DNA from: Candidatus Luteimonas excrementigallinarum
GTDB taxonomy: Bacteria; Pseudomonadota; Gammaproteobacteria; Xanthomonadales; Xanthomonadaceae
Reading direction: 5' to 3'
Assembly (NCBI GenBank): GCA_019115725.1
Contig: DXCY01000116.1
Span: forward strand, 1 to 8,837
DNA: 8,837 bases
The translations under genes were made by a program, and so were the position numbers. Shown in pieces: positions 1 through 6,049 of this stretch. Under the pieces are notes generated by a model, which was not told the DNA's origin, searched no databases, and saw only the letters and a list, made by a program, of their open reading frames with translations. Each line of letters starts with the position of its first letter. The first letter of the stretch is position 1.

Positions 1-21
1 CCAAGCCATCAACGATCTGAC

Positions 22-135
22 CCGGTAGGTCGGGGCTACGCCCCCAACGCGCCGCGAACCGGCACATCGCCCGCTTCGGCCGCGTAGGGCCGACCTGCTG
101 AAGGACGGGCTTCGCTCCGTATCGGGCCGACCCCG
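22..135. repeat. Cluster of short palindromic (REP/GTAG-like) repeats
   Basis: This non-coding stretch ahead of the sigma gene holds several related arms. GTAGGTCGG at 25-33 is answered in inverted orientation by CCGACCTGC at 90-98 (one mismatch). GGGCCGACC occurs twice in direct orientation (87-95 and 124-132). GGGGC-TAC-GCCCC at 32-44 is a perfect 5-bp hairpin, and ACGG/CCGT at 105-120 can form another. Arms beginning GTAG and carrying GTCGGGGC or GGCCGACC are a known style of intergenic palindrome in Xanthomonas and Stenotrophomonas genomes. The copies here are imperfect, so this may be a decayed repeat or the terminator of a gene to the left. No gene is seen in 1-205. Confidence 0.4.
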
Positions 136-205
136 GAATGGCGGGCGGATGAAAATTTCCGGCCCGCGCAGCGACCAATCTTCATGAGTCCCTGGAAAGG
201 CGGTC

Positions 206-685
206 ATGGAAAAGACGGATATCAGTGCGGCGTTCACCGCGATGCTGGCGGACAACCAGCAGGCGCTGGTGCGGCTGGCGCGGCGTTATGCCGGGCCGGA
301 CGATTGGCAGGATCTGCTGCAGGACATGCGCCTGCAGCTGTGGCGGAGTTTTGGGGGCTTTGACGGCCGCTCGCAGCTGTCCACCTGGGTGTACCGGGTG
401 GCGTTGAATACCGCGCTCAGCCATCTGCGCAAGCCGCGCAGGGAGCACGTGCCGCTGGATGCCGTGCCCGAACGCGGCGACAGCGGGCACGCGGTGGATC
501 CGATGGATGTACTCGATGCCTTCCTCGCCACCCTTGAGCCCGTGCCCCGTGCGGTCCTGGTGATGGACCTGGAGGGGATGGCGCGCGAGCAGATCGCCGA
601 GGTCCTGGGACTCAGCCCCAACGCCGTGGCCGTGCGCATGACCCGTCTGCGCCAGGCATTCGAACAACACTTCGTGGAGGGATGA
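206..685 (+). CDS. ECF-type RNA polymerase sigma factor
   Basis: A 159-residue sigma-70-family protein with only regions 2 and 4, the hallmark of extracytoplasmic-function (ECF) sigma factors; it would direct RNA polymerase to a small set of promoters. Region 2 spans about residues 12-78: the DLLQDMRLQLWRSF core-binding helix is at 36-49, and FDGRSQLSTWVYRVALNTAL, the -10 recognition part, at 52-71. A short linker (79-100) leads to region 4 (about 103-155), with the -35-reading helix-turn-helix REQIAEVLGLSPNAVAVRMT at 127-146. ATG 206 is chosen because GGAAAGG (194-200) lies 5 nt upstream. The stop overlaps the ATG at 682 of the next gene, so it heads a three-gene operon. ECF genes often activate their own promoter, but I could not identify one with confidence in 135-205. 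The ECF subgroup is not determined. Confidence 0.93.
   Translation: MEKTDISAAFTAMLADNQQALVRLARRYAGPDDWQDLLQDMRLQLWRSFGGFDGRSQLSTWVYRVALNTALSHLRKPRREHVPLDAVPERGDSGHAVDPMDVLDAFLATLEPVPRAVLVMDLEGMAREQIAEVLGLSPNAVAVRMTRLRQAFEQHFVEG
676..680 (+). promoter_or_regulatory. Ribosome binding site that decides the start of the membrane-protein gene
   Basis: GGAGG at 676-680, inside the end of the sigma gene, lies 7 nt before ATG 688 but only 1 nt before ATG 682. Normal spacing therefore favours initiation at 688, which removes the first two residues of the longer reading. Confidence 0.6.
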
Positions 686-687
686 GC

Positions 688-1278
688 ATGGATTGGGACA
701 GCCTCAAGCAACAATGGCGCCACGATGCACCGGCAGTGCCGGCCGCTTCCATTGCCGAGCTGCAGGCTTTGGACAAGGCAATGCGCAGGCGGTTACGGCG
801 GCGCGACCTGATCGAGACGGTCGGGGCGGTGGCGGTCGCGGTGTTCTTCACCCTGACGGCGCTGGGCATGGCATCCCGGGGGGAGTGGGCGGCATTCGGC
901 TTCTCCGTGCTGCTGGTGGCCTGGGCGGTTGTGGTGCCGCTGCGGCTGCGGCAGGCGCGCCGGCAGGTGCCGGAAGACGAGCCGCAGCTGCCGCTGGTGG
1001 AAAACCTTGGCCGGCAGCGCGATGCGGCCCTGGCGCAGGCGCGGATGCTGGAGCAGGTGTGGCTGTGGTATCTCGGCCCGCCGCTCATCGGCATTGCCGG
1101 GATCACCCTGGCGTTGCGGGGGCTGTCGATGTTCGCGCTGGTGTACCTGGCCGTGGTCGTGGTCCTCTATCTCGGTATCGGCTGGTACAACCGGCGTACG
1201 GCGAGAACGAAGTTCCGTGCCCATGCCGGGAAACTGCAGCGCCAGATCGACGCATTGAACGAGGAGGAGAACGCATGA
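688..1278 (+). CDS. Four-helix inner-membrane protein, candidate anti-sigma partner of the ECF factor
   Basis: A 196-residue protein I cannot assign to a named family. The N-terminus is a short soluble segment, MDWDSLKQQW at 1-10, then a basic helix (AMRRRLRRRD, 31-40). Four hydrophobic spans follow at about 41-61, 68-86, 124-144 and 146-166. A charged, probably cytoplasmic loop lies at 87-123, and the C-terminal tail (171-196) could be a short amphipathic or coiled-coil helix. A small 'xxLxxxW' N-terminal segment ahead of membrane helices is a layout I recall from proteins encoded next to ECF sigma genes, so a membrane-bound anti-sigma role is plausible. No zinc-binding HxxxCxxC anti-sigma motif is present; it would be a non-canonical type. 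ATG 682 overlaps the sigma stop (ATGA), but ATG 688 fits the ribosome binding site better. Its stop overlaps the next ATG (1275-1278). Gene call is firm, role is inference. Confidence 0.82.
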   Translation: MDWDSLKQQWRHDAPAVPAASIAELQALDKAMRRRLRRRDLIETVGAVAVAVFFTLTALGMASRGEWAAFGFSVLLVAWAVVVPLRLRQARRQVPEDEPQLPLVENLGRQRDAALAQARMLEQVWLWYLGPPLIGIAGITLALRGLSMFALVYLAVVVVLYLGIGWYNRRTARTKFRAHAGKLQRQIDALNEEENA

Positions 1279-2684
1279 CCATGTCACGTTTCAATCGCCT
1301 GTCCGCTGGCCTGCTTGCCGCTACCCTGTTGATCCTTTCCGGGGGCGCCAATGCCATGGACGACAATGCACTGGGGGACATCCTCAACCAGCGCGTGCTG
1401 GGCGACAGCAGCGGCGTCTGCATGGCCGCTGCGGTCATCGAAGGCGACCAGGTGGCCCGGGCATGGCGCTGCGCCGATCCGGCCGATAGCGACCGGATCG
1501 GTCCGGATGTGGCATTTGAGATCGGTTCGGTCACCAAGTCGATGGCCGGCATTCTGCTGGCCGATCTGGTGCTGCGCGGCGGTGCATCGCTGGACGATCC
1601 GCTGGCCAGCCACCTGCCTGCGGGCACGGTGGTACCGGATTACGCGGGCCAGCCGATCCTGCTCCGGCATCTGGTCACCCATACCTCCGGACTGCCGAGG
1701 CTTCCCTCGCGGCTGCAGATCAGCAATCCGGGCGATCCCTACGCGGACTTCGACGTGGAGCAGCTGCTGGGCTCACTGCAGGATGCGACTCTCGCCCAGG
1801 CGCCAGGAGAGATTTTCGAATATTCCAACTTCGGCACCATGCTGCTGTCGCTGCTGCTCTCCCGCGAGGCCGGGATGGATTTCGAGCAGCTGCTGGATGA
1901 CAGGTTGTTCACGCCGCTGGGCATGCAGCATGCGCACGTTGCCCGCGCGCCGGACGGGCTGCGGGTGGCAGCGGGCCACCTGCCTGACGGCCGGGAGACT
2001 CCGCCGTGGACGTTTGACGCCGCGCTGACCGGCGCGGGCGGCGTGCGCGCCACGCTGGATGACATGGTGCGCTATGTGCGGGCCCAGCTGGGCGGTGCGC
2101 CGGGCCGGCTGGGAGAAGCGATCCGCCTGGCCCAGCAGCCCGTGGCCACCGCCGCCGACCAGGCGATGGGGATGAACTGGCTGCTGCTGCCCATCGGCGA
2201 GCGCCTGGTGCACGCGCATGACGGCGGCACGGGGGGCTTTTCCTCGATGATCGCGTTTGACCTGGCGCGTGACCGCGCGGTGGTGGTGCTGGCCGATACC
2301 GGGCTCACTGCCCAGGGCGGGGTGAGCGATGTCGTCGGCCACCTGCTTGATGACAGCATTCCGCTGGGCCAGCCGCGACCGGCGGAAGCGCGCCCGGCCG
2401 AGCGGCCGGCGGTGGCGCCCTCGCTGTCGGCCGAAGCGCTGCGGGCCTACACGGGCACCTATCCGCTGATGTCCGGCTTCGACCTGGTGGTGAGCGAGCA
2501 GGACGGCGTGCTGCTCGCCCAGGCCACGGGGCAGGGCGCGTTCGCGCTGGATGCGGTGGATGAGGATGTCTTCGAGGCAGCGGCGTACGGCATCGAAATC
2601 CGCTTTTCACGGGATGCCTCCGGTGAGGTGACGCGGCTGGACCTGCATCAGGGTGGCCACGTGCTGAGCGGGGAAAAACAATAG
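1275..2684 (+). CDS. Secreted serine hydrolase, beta-lactamase/DD-peptidase (class C) family
   Basis: A 469-residue exported enzyme of the AmpC/penicillin-binding-protein fold. A signal peptide (about 1-27, cleavage after GANA) sends it to the periplasm. The catalytic motifs are in order: SxxK as S85-V-T-K88 (nucleophile and base), YxN as Y183-S-N185, and H315-D-G in place of the usual KTG, as in many esterase or peptidase members of this family. The core ends near 360. A Pro/Ala-rich linker (about 366-383) joins a C-terminal beta-rich domain (about 385-466, beginning ALRAYTGTYPL) of the DUF3471-like or lipocalin-like type often appended to these hydrolases. GAGGAGGAG at 1261-1269, 5 nt upstream, supports ATG 1275; the reading frame is open further upstream, but that part overlaps the membrane-protein gene. 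It overlaps that gene's stop by 4 nt, so it is the third gene of the operon. The substrate could be peptidoglycan peptides, D-amino-acid peptides or esters; the sequence does not say which. Confidence 0.92.
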   Translation: MTMSRFNRLSAGLLAATLLILSGGANAMDDNALGDILNQRVLGDSSGVCMAAAVIEGDQVARAWRCADPADSDRIGPDVAFEIGSVTKSMAGILLADLVLRGGASLDDPLASHLPAGTVVPDYAGQPILLRHLVTHTSGLPRLPSRLQISNPGDPYADFDVEQLLGSLQDATLAQAPGEIFEYSNFGTMLLSLLLSREAGMDFEQLLDDRLFTPLGMQHAHVARAPDGLRVAAGHLPDGRETPPWTFDAALTGAGGVRATLDDMVRYVRAQLGGAPGRLGEAIRLAQQPVATAADQAMGMNWLLLPIGERLVHAHDGGTGGFSSMIAFDLARDRAVVVLADTGLTAQGGVSDVVGHLLDDSIPLGQPRPAEARPAERPAVAPSLSAEALRAYTGTYPLMSGFDLVVSEQDGVLLAQATGQGAFALDAVDEDVFEAAAYGIEIRFSRDASGEVTRLDLHQGGHVLSGEKQ

Positions 2685-2728
2685 GGCTGCGGCAGCGGCT
2701 TGGGCATTGACGGCGCGGATCGGGGAAA

Positions 2729-2742
2729 ATGACCTGGATCAA
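2729..2742 (+). promoter_or_regulatory. Possible FNR/ANR/CRP-type operator upstream of the hydroxylase gene
   Basis: ATGACCTGGATCAA matches the FNR/ANR consensus TTGAT-N4-ATCAA at 8 of 10 fixed positions, with a perfect right half. It lies about 110 bp before the start codon of the flavin hydroxylase, in a 164-bp intergenic gap. Several GGATC words (2717, 2736, 2779, 2826) recur in this gap, so the match may be chance. Confidence 0.25.
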
Positions 2743-2797
2743 GGCGCCGCCGGGCCGGTACGGCCACGCTGGCGACCCGGATCAGGCATGCCGGCGC

Positions 2798-2818
2798 GGG
2801 CGGGACATCTCCCGGCCC
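2798..2818 (+). terminator. G+C-rich hairpin in the gap between the hydrolase and hydroxylase genes
   Basis: GGGCGGGA (2798-2805), loop CATC, then TCCCG-g-CCC (2810-2818) forms an 8-bp stem with one bulged G. No T-run follows. It could end transcription of the sigma operon or be a structured leader of the next gene, whose ribosome binding site (2837-2841) lies 18 nt beyond it. Confidence 0.3.
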
Positions 2819-2848
2819 GGGTACCGGATCAATATCAGGAGCTGCAGC

Positions 2849-4018
2849 ATGAAGTTCGATGTGGTGGTGGTTGGAGCGGGACCGGCGGGGCTGTGTTTTG
2901 CCCGCTCGCTGCGTGACAGCGGTCTGTCGGTAGCGGTGGTGGAAAAGCAGCCGCTGGAAGCGATTGCCGACCCTGCTTTCGACGGGCGGGAAATCGCGCT
3001 GACCCACGCGTCGCGCCGGATCCTGGAGGGCCTTGGCCTGTGGCAGGCCTTTGATCCCGACGACATCTCGGACCTGCGCGATGCCCGGATCAGCGATGGT
3101 GATTCCGCCCATGCCCTGCAGATCAGCGCCCGTGACGGACGCAGCGAAAAGCTCGGCTGGCTGGTGCCCAACCATGTGATCCGCCGTGCTGCCTGGCAGG
3201 CGGTGAGCACCCAGGACAACGTGGAGCTGGTGGCCGGCTGCGGCGTGCAGGCGGTGGCCGAGGGCGGCGATGGCGTCACCGTGAGCCTCGAGGATGGCCG
3301 CCATCTTTCAGCGCGTCTGCTGGTGGCGGCCGACAGCCGGTTCTCGCAGCTGCGACGGATGCTGGGCGTCGGCGCACGATCGCGCGATCACGGCGTGCGG
3401 ATGATGGTGTGCCGGTTCCGGCATACCCGGCCGCACGGACACGTGGCGTGGGAGTGGTTCGACTACGGTCACACGCTGGCCCTGCTGCCGCTGAACGGCA
3501 ACCTGTCCTCTGCGGTGCTGACCTTGAGCCCGGCGGAGATGGAGCGGACCCAGGGCATGGATGATGTGGCGCTGGCGGCCGACCTGCAGCGGCGCATGCG
3601 CGGCCGCCTGGGCGAGGTGACCATGACCGGTTCACGGCACGTGTACCCGCTGGTATCGGTGTACGCGGACAGCTTCGTGGCCCGGCGTGCAGCGCTGATC
3701 GGCGACGCGGCGGTGGGCATGCATCCGGTCACCGCGCATGGGTTCAACCTCGGCCTGCAGGGCCAGGAGCGGCTGGCCGGCGCGGTGCTGGCCGCGCATC
3801 GCAGCGGCGCGGATATCGGCGCGGACGCGGTGCTGGCCCGCTACCACCGCCAGCACCATGCGGCTGCGCTGCCCATCTACGCAGCCACCCGCACTGTGCT
3901 CCGTCTGTACAACGATGAGCATCGGGTGGCCCGCGTGCTGCGGCGCGCGACCCTGCGCGTGGCCAACCGGGTCGCGCCGTTCAGACGGGCCATCGCGGCC
4001 CATCTCACCCAGGCCTGA
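2849..4018 (+). CDS. ubiM: FAD-dependent ubiquinone-biosynthesis hydroxylase, UbiM-like (UbiH/UbiF/VisC/COQ6 family)
   Basis: A 389-residue flavoprotein monooxygenase, expected to hydroxylate the aromatic ring of ubiquinone precursors using O2 and NAD(P)H, with the Ubi enzymes at the inner membrane. The dinucleotide-binding motif GAGPAG is at 9-14 directly after the first strand. The second FAD region ADSRFSQLR (161-169) has D162 followed by Ser instead of the usual Gly. The GD motif is GDAAVGMHPVTAHGFNLGLQ at 285-304, where UbiH or UbiF would read HPxAGQGxN. From memory, the AHGFNLGL variant, DGREIALTH (45-53) and LVPNHVIRRAA (105-115) point to UbiM, an enzyme reported to have relaxed regioselectivity. 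ATG 2849 follows AGGAG (2837-2841) at 7 nt and sits right at the nucleotide-binding strand; the frame is open 120 nt further upstream but that part looks non-coding. It is a single-gene unit, convergent with ogt. UbiH or another family member is the alternative. Confidence 0.85.
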   Translation: MKFDVVVVGAGPAGLCFARSLRDSGLSVAVVEKQPLEAIADPAFDGREIALTHASRRILEGLGLWQAFDPDDISDLRDARISDGDSAHALQISARDGRSEKLGWLVPNHVIRRAAWQAVSTQDNVELVAGCGVQAVAEGGDGVTVSLEDGRHLSARLLVAADSRFSQLRRMLGVGARSRDHGVRMMVCRFRHTRPHGHVAWEWFDYGHTLALLPLNGNLSSAVLTLSPAEMERTQGMDDVALAADLQRRMRGRLGEVTMTGSRHVYPLVSVYADSFVARRAALIGDAAVGMHPVTAHGFNLGLQGQERLAGAVLAAHRSGADIGADAVLARYHRQHHAAALPIYAATRTVLRLYNDEHRVARVLRRATLRVANRVAPFRRAIAAHLTQA

Positions 4019-4038
4019 GCCCGGGACAGGGCTCAGGC
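4013..4038. terminator. Shared bidirectional hairpin containing both stop codons
   Basis: A perfect 10-bp inverted repeat, GCCTGAGCCC (4013-4022) and GGGCTCAGGC (4029-4038), has a GGGACA loop. The left arm contains the TGA of the hydroxylase gene (4016-4018) and the right arm the reverse-strand TGA of ogt (4033-4035). Neither side has a T-run, so it is not a textbook intrinsic terminator, but its place between convergent genes fits a two-way transcription stop. Confidence 0.65.
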
Positions 4039-4536
4039 GGACAGCGCCTGGGCGTGGGCCGGGCTGGCCTCGAGTTCCAGCAGAAACTGCTTGGTGGGCA
4101 GGCCCCCGCCGAAACCGGTGAGCGCGCCGCTGGCGCCGATCACCCGGTGGCAGGGCACCACGATCGGCAGCGGGTTGCGGCCGTTGGCGGCGCCCACCGC
4201 GCGGGAGGCGGCCGGGCGGCCGATGCGCTCGGCCAGCTGCCCGTAGCTGAGGGTCTGCCCGTAATCGATCGTTTCCAGCGCCTGCCAGACCGCGCGCTGG
4301 AAGGGCGTGCCCTCCGGCGCCAGCGGCAGGTCGAAGCTGCGCCGCTGGCCGGAAAAGTACTCATCCAGCTGCGCCTGTGCGCGGCGCAGCAGCGGATGGT
4401 CGCCTTCGCGCCAGCGCCCGTCACGTTTTACCGGATGCCTGGCTGCGGCGAATTCGATGGTGTGCAGGCCGGCGTCGGAGGCGGCCAGCAGCAGCGGCCC
4501 GATGGGGCTGTCGATGCGGGTGTGGAAGATGCTCAT
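4033..4536 (-). CDS. ogt: Methylated-DNA--[protein]-cysteine S-methyltransferase
   Basis: A 167-residue suicide repair protein that moves the alkyl group from O6-alkylguanine (and O4-alkylthymine) in DNA to its own cysteine. The N-terminal domain (1-75) begins SIFHTRIDSPIGPLLLAAS, as is typical. The DNA-binding domain (about 77-160) carries the helix-turn-helix LSYGQLAERIGRPAASRAVG (97-116), the Arg/Asn-containing segment NGRNP (118-122) and the active site VVPCHRVIG with acceptor C129 and H130. E156 in LLELE would complete the Cys-His-Glu network. The length matches stand-alone Ogt and lacks the Ada regulatory domain. The start is taken at the ATG whose reverse complement is 4534-4536, because the family begins there; the frame stays open 14 codons upstream. 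The ribosome binding site is weak. It is convergent with the hydroxylase gene and follows the phosphodiesterase gene on the same strand after a hairpin, so is probably transcribed alone. Confidence 0.93.
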   Translation of the reverse strand: MSIFHTRIDSPIGPLLLAASDAGLHTIEFAAARHPVKRDGRWREGDHPLLRRAQAQLDEYFSGQRRSFDLPLAPEGTPFQRAVWQALETIDYGQTLSYGQLAERIGRPAASRAVGAANGRNPLPIVVPCHRVIGASGALTGFGGGLPTKQFLLELEASPAHAQALSA

Positions 4537-4586
4537 GGCGTCATCCCGGGGGAAACCAGCGTGCCTGCAGGTTAGCACCGAGGCTG

Positions 4587-4610
4587 CCCCGGCCGCTTCA
4601 CGGGCCGGGG
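4587..4610 (-). terminator. Hairpin after the phosphodiesterase gene
   Basis: CCCCGGCC (4587-4594) and GGCCGGGG (4603-4610) form a perfect 8-bp stem with an 8-nt loop, about 30 nt beyond the stop of the reverse-strand phosphodiesterase gene and about 50 nt before the ogt start. No T-run follows on the reverse strand; TTT follows on the forward strand. It probably separates the two reverse-strand genes. Confidence 0.5.
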
Positions 4611-4640
4611 TTTCCGGGCGGGCGCCGTGGCGGCGGCTGC

Positions 4641-5903
4641 CTACTCGGCCGCCTGCGGCTGCAGCGCGGGGAGCAGGCGCTCGGCATCGCCATCATGCGC
4701 GGCCGGCTCCACGCCGATCAGGCGCGCGAGCAGCGGGTAGACATCGACGTTGTCGAATGCCGGCAGGCGCAGGCCACTGGCGAACGAGGGGCCGTTGGCA
4801 ATGAAAATGGCGCGCATCGAGGGCAGCGCCGGGTCATAGCCGTGCGAGCCGCGGGTGCCCGGCGGGCGCCGTTCGATGAACCGCGCGGGCAGGGCGTCCC
4901 AGCCCTCCTGCATCTGGCAGACGATGGCGGGAATGCGGTGGTGGGTGCCGTAATGCCAGCGGGCGGGCAGCTCCTGCTTGCGCCAGCAGGCATAGCGCCC
5001 ATGCTCGCCCAGCAGCGCCGCCTCGGCCGCGGCCTCGCGCCCTTCCACCGGCTGGAAGCCGACCACCTGGCCGAAGCTGATCGGCTCGGCATCGCCCGGG
5101 TCCACCATGTCTTCGAATGGCACCACGTTGCCTTCCGGCACCTCGGCCATGCCGTGGTCGGACACGATCACCAGATCCACGCTGTCCTGCAGCCCGGCGG
5201 CGTGGATGCCTTCCACCAGCCGGCCGATCTGCGCGTCGACCGCGCGCATGGCCGCGCGCAGCTCGTCCGAAGCCGGGCCGTTGGCATGCGCGGCGCTGTC
5301 GGGATGCTCGAAATACAGCGTCGCCAGGCGCGGGCGGCTGTCGGCTGGGGCGCTCAGCCAGCCCAGCACCTGCTCCACGCGATCGGCTTTGGGCAGCTCC
5401 GCGTCAAACAGGTTCCAGTGGGTCGGGCGCACGCCGCGCACTGCGGCCTCGCTGCCGGGCCAGAACATGGTGGCGGTCACCATGCCGGCGTTCTCGGCGG
5501 TCACCCACAGCGGCTCGCCATCGTTCCACCAGCGCGCATCGCCCACCGCGTCGCGGTCGCTGAGCATGAACCGGCCCAGCTCCGGGCTCGACATCACGTT
5601 GTGGACCAGGCCGTGGCGGTCGGGTCGCAGCCCGGTCACCAGGGTGTAGTGGTTGGGAAAGGTCAGGGTGGGGTAGGAGGGATTCATCCACTCCGCCTGC
5701 ACGCCGGTGGCGGCCAGGCGCGACAGGTTCGGCGTGTCGCCGCGGGTCAGCGCATCAGGGTGCACGCCGTCCAGAGAAATCAGCAGCAGGGTGTAGGGGC
5801 TGCGGGCGGCATCCTGCGCGGGCGTGGACGGGGAGGAGGCGCAGCCGGCCAGCAGCAGTGCCAGCAGCAGGGCGACGGGTCGAAGGGGAAAGAGTCTGTT
5901 CAT
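4641..5903 (-). CDS. Lipoprotein nucleotide pyrophosphatase/phosphodiesterase (NPP, alkaline phosphatase superfamily)
   Basis: A 420-residue metal-dependent phosphodiesterase predicted to hydrolyse nucleotides or phosphodiesters outside the cytoplasm. The lipoprotein signal peptide ends in the lipobox LLAGC, so C21 should be lipidated. All expected two-zinc residues can be read: D45 in LISLDG, nucleophile T81 in LTFPNHYT with N84, D202 and H206 in EHPDSAAH, D249 and H250 in SDHGM, and H354 in GSHGYD. This layout is that of the NPP family, whose bacterial model is the Xanthomonas enzyme. ATG (reverse complement of 5901-5903) is chosen because the signal peptide starts there; 76 more upstream codons are open but cross the divergent promoter gap and the neighbouring gene. 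No good ribosome binding site precedes it. The gene is divergent from the small secreted-protein gene. The substrate is unproven; phosphonate or phospholipid diesters are alternatives. Confidence 0.92.
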   Translation of the reverse strand: MNRLFPLRPVALLLALLLAGCASSPSTPAQDAARSPYTLLLISLDGVHPDALTRGDTPNLSRLAATGVQAEWMNPSYPTLTFPNHYTLVTGLRPDRHGLVHNVMSSPELGRFMLSDRDAVGDARWWNDGEPLWVTAENAGMVTATMFWPGSEAAVRGVRPTHWNLFDAELPKADRVEQVLGWLSAPADSRPRLATLYFEHPDSAAHANGPASDELRAAMRAVDAQIGRLVEGIHAAGLQDSVDLVIVSDHGMAEVPEGNVVPFEDMVDPGDAEPISFGQVVGFQPVEGREAAAEAALLGEHGRYACWRKQELPARWHYGTHHRIPAIVCQMQEGWDALPARFIERRPPGTRGSHGYDPALPSMRAIFIANGPSFASGLRLPAFDNVDVYPLLARLIGVEPAAHDGDAERLLPALQPQAAE

Positions 5904-5911
5904 GGCGAGCA

Positions 5912-5917
5912 ATGATA
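5912..5917 (-). promoter_or_regulatory. Possible -10 box giving a nearly leaderless phosphodiesterase mRNA
   Basis: On the reverse strand TATCAT lies 8 nt before the ATG. Transcription from it would begin almost at the start codon, which would fit the absence of a ribosome binding site. No convincing -35 box is seen 17 nt upstream, so this is tentative. Confidence 0.2.
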
Positions 5918-6049
5918 AGCGGCAAAAATGACGGTGGCTGGCACCTGACGATGGTCTTAACGCCTGCGCGTCGGCGGCCGGTTTTCCACATGGTATTGCC
6001 GTTGCGGGGCGTAACCTGCCGCCATCCCTGACAACATGCGAGGTGGGCC

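Noticed and set aside
182..670. Reverse-strand open frame of about 162 codons opposite the sigma gene
   Set aside because: It is antisense to a clear ECF sigma factor and has the His/Arg/Gln-rich look of a shadow frame.
693..1274. Upstream extension of the serine hydrolase frame
   Set aside because: It overlaps the membrane-protein gene completely and reads as Gly/Ala/Arg-rich nonsense. The signal peptide and the ribosome binding site place the start at 1275.
2729..2848. Forty-codon N-terminal extension of the flavin hydroxylase
   Set aside because: The nucleotide-binding strand begins at MKFDVVVVGAG, as in the family, and AGGAG is well spaced from ATG 2849.
2707..2916. Short forward open frame in the gap before the hydroxylase gene
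   Set aside because: It starts with a TTG without a ribosome binding site, overlaps the hydroxylase start in another frame and has no recognisable content.
4377..5915. Long open frame (about 512 codons) on the forward strand opposite the phosphodiesterase gene
   Set aside because: The opposite strand encodes an NPP protein with every metal ligand intact. The forward reading has no recognisable motif and is a G+C shadow.
5940..6049. Search for ECF or sigma-70 promoter boxes of the small-protein gene
   Set aside because: TTGCCG (about 5996) and TCTTAA (about 5954) were considered, but no pair with proper spacing and match was found.
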